Assembly (NCBI RefSeq): GCF_947496195.1
Contig: NZ_CANMBY010000001.1
Location: forward strand, 1,116,001 to 1,180,000
DNA length: 64,000 bases
Direction of reading: 5' to 3'
Origin: an uncultured Polaribacter sp.
Lineage (GTDB): Bacteria; Bacteroidota; Bacteroidia; Flavobacteriales; Flavobacteriaceae
Under the pieces are notes generated by a model. That model searched no databases. It was not told the DNA's origin and saw nothing but the letters and a program-made list of their open reading frames with translations. Shown here in pieces: positions 1 through 8,588 of this stretch. Position 1 is the stretch's first letter, and each line of letters begins with the position of its first letter. Position numbers and translations under genes: made by a program.

Positions 1-699
1 AGCTATTACGTGATATGGTTTTTCAACTTCTTTAACAACATTTAATTCTATAGTTGGTAAAGGATTAGAGATAACAAAGGTAGCAGACTGAATTTTTTCT
101 TCTAAAGCTTTTTCTTGATTGGCAAGTATTTCTTTTTGTTCGTTTTGTTGATACATGTTATTACCAGCAAAACCAAGCGTTAATAAAATGGCAGCAGTTG
201 CAGCATATTTTATAAATGGAGGTATACCTGTTTTTTCTTTTTTATTTACAACAGCTACTAAAGGCTTTACTTTCTCTTTATATCTATCAACTTTAGTAGA
301 CTCAACTTCAGATAAACCAAAAGATTCTGTTAAGTAATTGACTTTAGTATTAGGTTCAAAAATGTATTGTTTACTTTCATTTAAACTCAAACTTCCTAAA
401 GCACCAATAGTAATTGTATTTGTTTGAAGTTCAATTTTCCAACTATTAACACAGTTTAAGATGTCTTTAGTTGCTTTATCGTAAGAAATATTTTCTGATG
501 TTGCTACGTAATTAACCAGCAATCCATCATTAACATTTAAATGTTTATTAAACGAAATTTTTTTTGAAGGTGGATAAATTGAGTTTGTATTCTCATTTAT
601 TTTTGCACTTACTTTATTAGTTATAAAACCTCCAAAATTTGGAACAATAACACAATCGTATCTGTATAATAAATCGTTGATGTAGCTAGCTAAATTCAT
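1..699 (-). CDS. HU-CCDC81-type (SPOR-family) membrane protein, 3' part cut off by window edge
   Basis: Read by hand on the minus strand from an ATG at 699 and open to base 1, so the C-terminus lies outside the window. The N-terminus (MNLASYINDLLYRYDCVIVP) matches what I know of the CCDC81-like prokaryotic HU domain proteins of Bacteroidetes, which typically end in a peptidoglycan-binding SPOR domain. A basic stretch is followed by one membrane span (around residues 165-185) and the start of a charged periplasmic part, consistent with DNA- or cytoplasm-facing N-terminus and periplasmic C-terminus. It diverges from dprA, a common flavobacterial arrangement. The SPOR domain itself cannot be seen here. 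Confidence 0.75.
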   Translation of the reverse strand, partial: MNLASYINDLLYRYDCVIVPNFGGFITNKVSAKINENTNSIYPPSKKISFNKHLNVNDGLLVNYVATSENISYDKATKDILNCVNSWKIELQTNTITIGALGSLSLNESKQYIFEPNTKVNYLTESFGLSEVESTKVDRYKEKVKPLVAVVNKKEKTGIPPFIKYAATAAILLTLGFAGNNMYQQNEQKEILANQEKALEEKIQSATFVISNPLPTIELNVVKEVEKPYHVIA

Positions 700-791
700 A
701 TTAACAAAATTAATTTTTTAACTGACTTATCCAAATAAAGCATAACACTACTTATTAACAATTTTTTTTATCTTGTGATTCATTGTAAATT

Positions 792-1895
792 ATGAAAGAA
801 GAAGAATTACTGTCTATACTTAGACTTCAAAAAAGTAAAGCTATTGGAGATATTTTAGCTAAAAAATTAATTGTTTCTGTTGGTGATGTGCAGCAGATAT
901 TTGAAGAGAAACCTCAAATTTTAGCAAAAATAAATGGTATAGGTAGTCATGCTATAAAACATTTGTTTGCTAAAGAAAATTTAGAACTTGCCCAAAAAGA
1001 ACTAGAATACATTAAATCAAATAAAATAGATTACACCTATTTTTTAGAAGATGATTATCCAAAAAATCTTTTAAATTGTATAGATAGTCCAATTTTACTC
1101 TTTAAAGATGGCAACATAAACCTAAAAAATGAAAAAATCATTTCTATTGTTGGTACTAGAAATATGAGTTCTTATGGTAGAGATTTCACTAATAAACTTA
1201 TAGAAGATTTAGCTGAGTATAATCCAATAATTGTAAGTGGTTTTGCTTACGGAGTTGATATTTGTGCTCATAAAGCAGCAATAAAAAACAATTTACAAAC
1301 AATTGCTGTTTTGGCTCATGGTTTTGAGCAGATTTACCCAAAAGTACACAAGAAATACATTAATCAAGTAAATGATAATGGTGGTTTTTTTACTGAGTTT
1401 TGGAGTGAAGATCAACCTTTACGTGAAAATTTTTTAAAAAGAAATAGAATTGTAGCTGGTATTTCTAAAGCAACCATAATCATAGAAAGTGCAGAAAAAG
1501 GTGGTTCTTTAGTTACTGCAGATATCGCAAATTCTTATGATAGAGATGTCTTTGCAGTACCTGGAAGATCTACAGACTTGTTTAGTAAAGGATGTAATAA
1601 TTTAATAAAAAACAATAAAGCTCATTTGCTTACATCTGCATCTGATATAGTGAAATTTTTAAATTGGGATATTCATCAAAAACAAAAAAAAGAAATACAA
1701 AAACAATTATTTGTAGAACTTAATAATCAAGAACAAAAAATCTACGATTATTTAAGTATGAATGGTAAACAATTGTTAGATGTTGTTGCTTTAGAATGTC
1801 ACATTCCTCTATATCAATTGTCTTCTGTATTATTACAAATGGAATTAAAAGGGGTTATAAAACCATTACCAGGTAAAATGTTTGAAGTAGTCTAA
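792..1895 (+). CDS. dprA: DNA processing protein DprA (Smf)
   Basis: 367 residues, the usual family length. DprA binds incoming single-stranded DNA in the cytoplasm and loads RecA during natural transformation. The Rossmann-like core is clear: IVGTRNMSSYG near residue 115, then VSGFAYGVDICAHKAA, and the late RNRIVAGIS and EKGGSLVTADIA motifs, followed by a short C-terminal winged-helix-like region (residues about 305-367). An N-terminal helix-hairpin-helix-like stretch (KINGIGSHAI) is also present. It diverges from the HU-like gene and is followed after 35 bases by a conserved unknown gene. No other competence gene is in the window. Confidence 0.95.
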   Translation: MKEEELLSILRLQKSKAIGDILAKKLIVSVGDVQQIFEEKPQILAKINGIGSHAIKHLFAKENLELAQKELEYIKSNKIDYTYFLEDDYPKNLLNCIDSPILLFKDGNINLKNEKIISIVGTRNMSSYGRDFTNKLIEDLAEYNPIIVSGFAYGVDICAHKAAIKNNLQTIAVLAHGFEQIYPKVHKKYINQVNDNGGFFTEFWSEDQPLRENFLKRNRIVAGISKATIIIESAEKGGSLVTADIANSYDRDVFAVPGRSTDLFSKGCNNLIKNNKAHLLTSASDIVKFLNWDIHQKQKKEIQKQLFVELNNQEQKIYDYLSMNGKQLLDVVALECHIPLYQLSSVLLQMELKGVIKPLPGKMFEVV

Positions 1896-1930
1896 ATAGT
1901 TTCCTTATTTTTGAGATAAACTCTAATATA

Positions 1931-2998
1931 ATGTCTTCACCTAAAAAATTAATGTCCAAAAAAAAGCCAACATTTCCTGTAAATGAAATGTTAGATGGAT
2001 ATTTAAAACGATATAAGCGAAACATAAAAATTCCTATATTTTATGACGACTTACTTCGTTTTCAAGGCTCTGTAGCTGTTTTTGATAAAAACGATGAAGA
2101 CACTCTTTGGGTTAGAACTTATTATTCTGAGTGGGATAGAAAAGAGATTGATAAAAGCCTAAAGAAAATATATACCATGTTACATTCTGATGGTAGTAAT
2201 GAGACAATTCCTTTTTTAAATATTGATGCCATTGATTATTGTACGTTTGGTAATTCTAAACCTTTTCGTATTAAAGTAAGAAATATTTTAAATGATAACT
2301 TCATTTATTTTTATGTAAAAAAAGCAGATGCTTCTCGTATTTACGGACTGGAATTGGAGCACATTTTATCTCCACATAACATGAACTTTTTAGTTCATAA
2401 AGAAACTTTAATAGAAGAACATATTGCTGGAATTCCTGGAGATGATTTTATTAGAGATTTTTTACCAAAATGTACAGAATCAGAAAAATCACAAATTGCT
2501 AAAGAATTTGTAAAATTTAAAGAACGTTGCTTAATACGTTTGTTGGGTGATATGCGCTCTTACAATTATGTGATTACACCTACTCACGACTTTGATCAAA
2601 TCGTTTACAAATTTAGAGCCATAGATTTCGATCAACAATCTTTTGAAGGTAATCTAAAAGTCTATAATCTTCAGTTTATGAAAGAGAATTTTAAGATGAT
2701 AGAAATGGTGGGTAGAAAACTACAAAATAGTTCTATAAATCAGTATAAAGTAGAGGAGCGTTCTTTTATGGCTAAAAGAATGATTACCTCTCCTAAAAGA
2801 ACTTCACGTTTAATAAAGTGTATGAAAAAAGACACTATCTCTTTTCCAGAAAATATAGAATTACTTAAAAAACATTTAATACAATATGTAGGTGATGTTA
2901 AGTTTAAAGATTGTAAAAATATGGGAGAAATTTTGGAAACTATTTTAGATTTTGTAAAACGTAACTATCTAAATATTAGTAATAAAGAGTTGTTTTAG
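1931..2998 (+). CDS. Conserved protein of unknown function
   Basis: 355 residues, soluble, no signal peptide or membrane span; lysine-rich start (PKKLMSKKKP). I do not recognise a named domain. Visible points are a central acidic-aromatic motif (FRAIDFDQQSFEGN, about residue 234) that faintly recalls the metal-binding end of a kinase-like fold, and many conserved-looking aromatic and charged residues. It lies 35 bases after dprA on the same strand and could be co-transcribed. A role with dprA is possible by position only. The gene is real judged by length, codon use like its neighbours and tight spacing. Confidence 0.85.
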   Translation: MSSPKKLMSKKKPTFPVNEMLDGYLKRYKRNIKIPIFYDDLLRFQGSVAVFDKNDEDTLWVRTYYSEWDRKEIDKSLKKIYTMLHSDGSNETIPFLNIDAIDYCTFGNSKPFRIKVRNILNDNFIYFYVKKADASRIYGLELEHILSPHNMNFLVHKETLIEEHIAGIPGDDFIRDFLPKCTESEKSQIAKEFVKFKERCLIRLLGDMRSYNYVITPTHDFDQIVYKFRAIDFDQQSFEGNLKVYNLQFMKENFKMIEMVGRKLQNSSINQYKVEERSFMAKRMITSPKRTSRLIKCMKKDTISFPENIELLKKHLIQYVGDVKFKDCKNMGEILETILDFVKRNYLNISNKELF

Positions 2999-3049
2999 TA
3001 TCATAAATATTTAAATAAATGATATGTATTAAATAAAGGATTATTAAAT

Positions 3050-3208
3050 ATGAAAAAAGAAACTCTTATAATATATTTACTTTTAAGTTTAATTTTTTTA
3101 ATCCAAATATTTGATAGTAAATTTGAATATCAATGGTTACAATATGTAATATTGGTTGTAATGATTTTATTAGCTATTTACTATAAATTAATTAAAAAAA
3201 CCAAATAA
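3050..3208 (+). CDS. Small two-span membrane protein (52 aa)
   Basis: Read by hand: ATG at 3050, stop at 3206-3208. The product starts MKKETLIIYLLLSLIFLI and has two hydrophobic segments (about residues 6-21 and 32-45) separated by a short charged loop, ending in lysines (KLIKKTK), which fits a small inner-membrane protein with both ends inside. An AGGA lies nine to ten bases before the start. No family recognised. It follows the unknown gene by 51 bases and is convergent with the EamA transporter gene. Moderately sure that it is coding. Confidence 0.5.
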   Translation: MKKETLIIYLLLSLIFLIQIFDSKFEYQWLQYVILVVMILLAIYYKLIKKTK

Positions 3209-3237
3209 CGACTACGTAATCATATATTATTAACCTT

Positions 3238-4095
3238 TTACTTTTTACTTCGTAAACTTTCAAAAACAACCGTAAGTAAAATTAAACTACCACCCCAAAA
3301 AGTATTCCAATTAGGTATCTCTTTTAAGAAGAAAAAAGCTAGAATAATACCAAATATTGGTTGTAAACTACTAATTATGCTTGCAGTAGAAGCAGAAAAG
3401 AATTTTAAAGAATGTAGCATTAAACTATGACCAACTGCTGTAGTTAAAATCGCTAATAATAAAATGTATGGAAACTGAGTATCTAAACCAGATAAATCCA
3501 TAAAAAACAAAGTAGGTAAAAGTAGTATACTTATAATTACTGTTTGATAAAACATTAACATAGAGCCATTGTAATTAGCTACATGTTGTTTCATTATTAA
3601 AATTCTTAATGCATAGCAAAAAGCAGAAAAAATACCAAAGAGTATGCCTTTAACTTGAGCGCTTTCAATATTTAATTCAGGTGTTAAAATATACAATCCT
3701 GTAAGTACCATAAAACCAAATAAAATATAAATAGGATTAAATTTTATTTTTAAAAAGAAAGGTTCTAATAATGCAATAATAATCGGAAACGTATATAATG
3801 ATAAAACACCTAAAGCTACATTTGCTAATTTTAACGCATAAAAATAAGTAATCCAATGTACAGCCATTAATACTCCCCCAATTAAAAAGGGTTTATAATC
3901 TTTACTAGACTTTATGGTTAAATCTATTTTTTTATACTTACAAAAACCATAGATAAAAAACATGGCTAAGAATGCTCTAAACCATATGATAATTTCTACA
4001 GGTAATTTTATATAACGACCTAAAACACCAGAAGTACTTATAAAAAAAGTAGCTAATAATAAACCAGATAAATTTTGTAAATGATTGTTTTGCAT
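3238..4095 (-). CDS. EamA/DMT-superfamily transporter (RhaT/YdcZ-like)
   Basis: 285 residues with about ten hydrophobic spans in two homologous halves, the layout of EamA permeases of the drug/metabolite transporter superfamily. The second half carries the typical SSLQPIFGIILAFFFLKE segment near residue 240. Such proteins export or import small metabolites across the inner membrane; the substrate cannot be told. Its ATG overlaps the mfd stop codon by one base, so it is probably co-transcribed and translationally coupled with mfd. Confidence 0.85.
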   Translation of the reverse strand: MQNNHLQNLSGLLLATFFISTSGVLGRYIKLPVEIIIWFRAFLAMFFIYGFCKYKKIDLTIKSSKDYKPFLIGGVLMAVHWITYFYALKLANVALGVLSLYTFPIIIALLEPFFLKIKFNPIYILFGFMVLTGLYILTPELNIESAQVKGILFGIFSAFCYALRILIMKQHVANYNGSMLMFYQTVIISILLLPTLFFMDLSGLDTQFPYILLLAILTTAVGHSLMLHSLKFFSASTASIISSLQPIFGIILAFFFLKEIPNWNTFWGGSLILLTVVFESLRSKK

Positions 4096-7000
4096 TAGAT
4101 TTTCTGTAGTGTTTCTAATGCTTTTTTTACAGTATCTATTTTTATAAAAGTAATTAACAAACGTAAACCATTTTTAGTTTGTTTCTCTTTCATTACACAG
4201 CTTTTTGGATTCTGTTGTAGGTATTTTAAAGTTTTAGTAAATGCTTCTGTTTGATAAAACTCACTTTGTTGATCAGATACAAAATAGCCAATCATTCTTT
4301 TTTGTTTTAAAATGATTTTTTCTAAACCTAATTTTTTAGCCAACCATTTTATTCGAACAGAATCTAATAAATCTTCTACTTGAGTAGGTATTTCTCCAAA
4401 TCTGTCTATAATTTCATTTTCAAAAGCAATTAGTTCATCTTCAGAAGTTAAGTCAGATAACTTTTCATATAAACTTAAACGTTCTGTTACAGAATTTACA
4501 TAATCATCAGGAAAAAGAATTTCGAAATCTGTATCAATTTGTACCTCTTTTACAAATTCTTTTGGTTTAGAATTATCTGTTATATATAAATCTTTAAACT
4601 CATTTTCTTTAAGTTCTTCAATGGCTTCTTGCAATATTTTTTGATAAGTATCAAACCCAATATCATTAATAAATCCACTTTGTTCTCCACCTAATAAATC
4701 TCCTGCTCCACGAATTTCTAAATCTTTCATGGCTATATTAATTCCACTTCCTAAATCAGAAAATAATTCTAAAGCTTGTATTCTTTTTCTGGCATCATCT
4801 GTCATCATATGATAAGGAGGCGTAATAAAATAACAAAACGCTTTTTTGTTAGAACGCCCAACTCTTCCTCGCATTTGGTGTAAATCACTCAATCCAAAAT
4901 TATTGGCGTTATTGATAAAAATTGTATTAGCATTAGGTACGTCTAAACCACTTTCTATAATAGTTGTTGATACTAATACATCAAAATCGCCATTCATAAA
5001 AGCAAGCATTAGTTCTTCTAACTTTTTTCCTTCCATTTGTCCATGACCAATACCAATTTTAGCTGATGGTACTAATCTTTGTAACAACCCAGCTACTTCT
5101 TTAATATTTTCTATTCTGTTGTGAATAAAGAAAATTTGACCACCTCTAGATATTTCATAAGAAATAGCATCTCTAATGGTTTCTTCAGATAAACGAATTA
5201 CATTGGTTTCTATTGGATGTCTGTTTGGTGGTGGTGTTTTTATAACAGATAAATCTCTTGCCGCCATTAAGCTAAATTGCAATGTTCTTGGTATTGGAGT
5301 TGCAGTTAAAGTTAATGTATCAACATTTTCTTTTAAGGTTTTTAATTTGTCTTTTACAGCCACACCAAATTTTTGTTCCTCATCAATAATTAATAAACCT
5401 AAATCTTTAAATTTTATACGTTGATTTGTTAGCTGATGTGTACCTATTATAATATCTACAGAACCATCATTAACTCCATCAATAGCAGCAGTTTTTTGTT
5501 TAGCAGTTCTAAATCGATTTAAATAATCAATCTTGATTGGAAAATCTTGTAAACGTTCTGAAAAGGTTTTATAATGCTGAAAAGCTAATATAGTTGTAGG
5601 CACTAAAATAGCAACTTGTTTGCCATTATCAACTGCCTTAAATGCAGCTCTTACAGCAACTTCTGTCTTACCGAAACCAACATCACCACAAACTAACCTA
5701 TCCATAGGTTGTTCTTTTTCCATGTCATTTTTTACATCCAAAGTAGCTGTAAATTGATCTGGAGTGTCCTCATACATAAAACTACCTTCTAGTTCATGTT
5801 GCATGTGTGTGTCAGGTCCAAAAGCGTAGCCTTTTTGTAGTTTTCTTTTCGCATACAATTGAATTAAATTAAATGCTATATGCTTAACTCTAGCTTTGGT
5901 TTTTTGTTTAATTTTTTTCCAAGCCCCAGAACCTAATTTGTAAATTTTTGGAGCTTTACCATCTTTACCATTAAACTTAGAAATCTTATGAAGAGAGTGT
6001 ATACTTACATATAAGATGTCTCTATCTCCATAAATAAGTTTGATAGCTTCTTGTTTTTTTCCTTGAACATCAATTTTTTGAAGACCTCCAAATTTTCCAA
6101 TACCATGATCCATGTGTGTTACATAGTCACCAATTTCTAATTTGTTCAATTCTTGTAAAGTAATGGCTTGCTTTTTTGCATAGCCATTTTTTAATTGGAA
6201 TTTATGATAACGTTCAAAAATTTGATGGTCTGTATAACAAACTAACTTGTTGTCTGCATCTATAAATCCTTGATATAAAGGAAAAACTACAGTTTCGTAA
6301 TGAACTTTTTGTTCTGCATCATCAAAAATATCATGAAAACGTTTTGCTTGCTGATCGTTTGCACAAAAAATATAATTCGTAAAACCTGCTTTATGGTATT
6401 CATTTAAATCATCAATTAATAAATTAAACTTTTTATTAAAAGAAGGTTGTGGTTTTGCATCGAATACAATTTCTAAATTTACATTTTGATTTGTAGTACC
6501 AAAATGAACAACAGAAAACTCTTGTATCTGTTGATTTATAAAATTACCATCACAAAATAATTCTTCTGGCTTTGCATGTTTTATTTCTTTGGAAAGTCCA
6601 TCAAAAGCTTCTTCTGCTTTTTTAAAAAACTTATCTAAATTTCCTGATAGTAATTCTATGTTTTTAGCAAAAACAATAGTTTTAGAAGAAATATATTTTA
6701 AAAAACTTTCTCTGCTTTCTTGTAAAGTTTTGTTTTCTACATTGGGCATTATAGAAACCTTTTTTAATTTTTCTTTAGAGAGCTGCGTTTCTACATCAAA
6801 TGTTCTTATACTGTCTATTTCATCACCAAAAAACTCAATTCTAAAAGGCTCATCATTTGAAAATGAGAATACATCTATTATACCTCCTCTAACAGAAAAA
6901 TCACCAGGTTCTGTAACAAAATCTACTCGTTTAAATTTGTATTCAAATAATACTTCGTTTACAAAATCTAAAGATAAGTTTTCACCTACTTTAACATGCA

Positions 7001-7427
7001 ATGTATTTTTTTCTAACTCTTTTTTAGTAACAACTTTTTCGAACAATGCTGTTGGATAGGTTACAATTATTGCTGGTTTTTTTCTAGAATTAATTCTATT
7101 TAAAACCTCAGAACGCAATAAAACATTAGCATTATCTGTCTCTTCAATTTGATAAGGTCTTCTGTAAGAACCAGGATAAAAAAGTACATTTTTATCACCT
7201 AATAATTGTTCTAAATCATTTAAATAATAAGCAGCCTCTTCTTTATCATTAAAAATTAAAAGATAGGGTTTGTCTACTTTTTTAAAAGTTTCTGAAATTA
7301 CAAAAGACAAAGAGGAACCAGCCAAATTCGAAATTTGAATTTGGTTTTTTTCTTTTTGTAGGGCAGAAATAATCTGCTCAACTTTTGCAGATTTTTGATA
7401 TTGATTTACAATATATTGTTTACTCAA
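4095..7427 (-). CDS. mfd: Transcription-repair coupling factor Mfd
   Basis: About 1110 residues. Mfd is a cytoplasmic translocase that removes stalled RNA polymerase at DNA lesions and recruits UvrA. Visible parts in order: UvrB-like N-terminal region, an RNA polymerase interaction (CarD-like) domain with HMDHGIGKFGGLQ, helicase motifs with Walker A GDVGFGKT (about residue 585) and a DEEQ box, the MRGRVGRS motif VI, and the C-terminal TRCF domain. The longest reading starts at a TTG at 7445, but that TTG is the end of a TAnnTTTG promoter element (7443-7450), so I place the start at the in-frame TTG at 7427 (MSKQYIVNQYQ). Downstream EamA gene is coupled. Confidence 0.93.
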   Translation of the reverse strand: MSKQYIVNQYQKSAKVEQIISALQKEKNQIQISNLAGSSLSFVISETFKKVDKPYLLIFNDKEEAAYYLNDLEQLLGDKNVLFYPGSYRRPYQIEETDNANVLLRSEVLNRINSRKKPAIIVTYPTALFEKVVTKKELEKNTLHVKVGENLSLDFVNEVLFEYKFKRVDFVTEPGDFSVRGGIIDVFSFSNDEPFRIEFFGDEIDSIRTFDVETQLSKEKLKKVSIMPNVENKTLQESRESFLKYISSKTIVFAKNIELLSGNLDKFFKKAEEAFDGLSKEIKHAKPEELFCDGNFINQQIQEFSVVHFGTTNQNVNLEIVFDAKPQPSFNKKFNLLIDDLNEYHKAGFTNYIFCANDQQAKRFHDIFDDAEQKVHYETVVFPLYQGFIDADNKLVCYTDHQIFERYHKFQLKNGYAKKQAITLQELNKLEIGDYVTHMDHGIGKFGGLQKIDVQGKKQEAIKLIYGDRDILYVSIHSLHKISKFNGKDGKAPKIYKLGSGAWKKIKQKTKARVKHIAFNLIQLYAKRKLQKGYAFGPDTHMQHELEGSFMYEDTPDQFTATLDVKNDMEKEQPMDRLVCGDVGFGKTEVAVRAAFKAVDNGKQVAILVPTTILAFQHYKTFSERLQDFPIKIDYLNRFRTAKQKTAAIDGVNDGSVDIIIGTHQLTNQRIKFKDLGLLIIDEEQKFGVAVKDKLKTLKENVDTLTLTATPIPRTLQFSLMAARDLSVIKTPPPNRHPIETNVIRLSEETIRDAISYEISRGGQIFFIHNRIENIKEVAGLLQRLVPSAKIGIGHGQMEGKKLEELMLAFMNGDFDVLVSTTIIESGLDVPNANTIFINNANNFGLSDLHQMRGRVGRSNKKAFCYFITPPYHMMTDDARKRIQALELFSDLGSGINIAMKDLEIRGAGDLLGGEQSGFINDIGFDTYQKILQEAIEELKENEFKDLYITDNSKPKEFVKEVQIDTDFEILFPDDYVNSVTERLSLYEKLSDLTSEDELIAFENEIIDRFGEIPTQVEDLLDSVRIKWLAKKLGLEKIILKQKRMIGYFVSDQQSEFYQTEAFTKTLKYLQQNPKSCVMKEKQTKNGLRLLITFIKIDTVKKALETLQKI

Positions 7428-7442
7428 TTGTAAAAGTTTTTG

Positions 7443-7450
7443 CAAATGTA
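7443..7450 (-). promoter_or_regulatory. mfd promoter -7 element
   Basis: The minus strand reads TACATTTG, a full match to the Bacteroidetes -7 consensus TAnnTTTG. It sits 16 bases before the TTG at 7427, the same spacing seen at several other genes here. It overlaps the alternative TTG start at 7445. Confidence 0.55.
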
Positions 7451-7505
7451 AGTATCTTATATAGAAAATATAAAAGAACTAAAGTCATTTCTAGATTGAA
7501 TACAA

Positions 7506-7513
7506 TATATTTG
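7506..7513 (+). promoter_or_regulatory. -7 promoter element of outer-membrane protein gene
   Basis: TATATTTG matches TAnnTTTG and lies 41 bases before the ATG at 7555, in the gap diverging from mfd. Confidence 0.5.
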
Positions 7514-7554
7514 TTTCTTTTACAGTTGTAATTATTATAAAAATCCCTTTAATC

Positions 7555-8106
7555 ATGAAAAACATTTCCCCCCTTAAAATTTTTTTATTAGTTTTTTTAT
7601 TTCACAGTTTAGCCATTCAAACTATAAACTCTCAAGGTTTTGATGGAACTTTAGGTGTTGGTTTAAATCTTGGTTCTGCATTATATTCTGAAGAAGATGG
7701 AAAAATTTTAGGAGGTAGATATATAGCAACAATTCCTGGTGTAAGTTTTAGTAAATACTTAGGAGATAAAATGACGATTTCTTTAACATTGTCTAATTCT
7801 GTAAGAGATACTCAAAACTATTTTTCTACAGATTTAAATTTAAGCTACGATATTTTTAACCCAGAAGGTAAGTTAAGGCCTTATGTGCTTGCTGGTTTTG
7901 GTCTTGTAAACTTATTAGATAGCGGTTTTACTTTTAATGCAGGTGCAGGAGGAACTTATTGGATAACAGATGTAATTGGTTTAAATGCTCAGTTATTTTA
8001 TAAAGTAAGTATTTTTAGTACAGAGTTTCAACGTTCGCATATTTTTGGTTCTGCAGGTTTAATCTATAGTATAGATTTAGGAACTAATAAACGTATTTGG
8101 GAATAA
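7555..8106 (+). CDS. Outer-membrane beta-barrel-like exported protein
   Basis: 183 residues. A signal peptide (MKNISPLKIFLLVFLFHSLA, cleavage near residue 26) precedes alternating hydrophobic strands with glycines and aromatic ends (GVGLNLGSALY, LRPYVLAGFGLVNLLD, FGSAGLIYSIDLG), typical of small eight-stranded barrels of the OmpA/OmpW-like kind found in Bacteroidetes. The ligand or role is not evident. It is convergent with the thioredoxin-like gene with only seven bases between stops. Confidence 0.75.
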   Translation: MKNISPLKIFLLVFLFHSLAIQTINSQGFDGTLGVGLNLGSALYSEEDGKILGGRYIATIPGVSFSKYLGDKMTISLTLSNSVRDTQNYFSTDLNLSYDIFNPEGKLRPYVLAGFGLVNLLDSGFTFNAGAGGTYWITDVIGLNAQLFYKVSIFSTEFQRSHIFGSAGLIYSIDLGTNKRIWE

Positions 8107-8113
8107 TTAAAGT

Positions 8114-8587
8114 TTAATCTTTCTTTAAAATAGAGATTAGTTTTTTAGGAGATAAATACTCAAAATACCTTCCTTTAATTTTAAAAGATTCATCTAGAAC
8201 AATATTTGCTGGTAATGAAAATGGCATATTTATTCTTGAAGCCAAAAGCAAAGGAATTTGATGAGTAGGCTTTCTACTTTTCCCAATGTTTTTATTGATA
8301 TATTTTTTTCCTTCAAAAACAATAGTGTCTTTTGTTTCAGCATTTAATTTTATAGCATAGTAATTATTATTTAAAATACGGATAATTTCTATGTCTTTAA
8401 AAGCTGTTGCATCCATTTTTTTACAGTAGGTGCACCAATCTGCATAAAATGAAATAAATACTTTTTTAGGTTTTATCTTTAGAGAATCTTCAAGTTGTTC
8501 AAAGCTTATCCAATTTATTTTAGACTCTTGAGTATGAAGTTTAAGAGTAATTAAAATAAATGATATAAGAATAACAATTCTTTTCAT
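8114..8587 (-). CDS. Exported thioredoxin-like protein (WCTYC)
   Basis: About 157 residues. I choose the ATG at 8587 (MKRIVILISFILITLKLHTQ, a signal peptide) over the TTG at 8605, since it starts one base after the TonB receptor stop. The core FISFYADWCTYCKKMD carries a CxxC redox motif of the thioredoxin/DUF255-like type, expected to act in the periplasm as a disulfide reductase or thiol carrier. It is the second gene of an operon with the TonB receptor and probably shares its metal-responsive control. A general disulfide role is the alternative. Confidence 0.85.
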   Translation of the reverse strand: MKRIVILISFILITLKLHTQESKINWISFEQLEDSLKIKPKKVFISFYADWCTYCKKMDATAFKDIEIIRILNNNYYAIKLNAETKDTIVFEGKKYINKNIGKSRKPTHQIPLLLASRINMPFSLPANIVLDESFKIKGRYFEYLSPKKLISILKKD

Positions 8588-8588
8588 A

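Noticed and set aside
155-337. Plus-strand 60-codon frame at the window start
   Set aside because: Antisense to the HU-like membrane protein gene, which continues through the region to base 1.
6589-7059. Plus-strand 156-codon frame
   Set aside because: Antisense shadow of mfd without family similarity.
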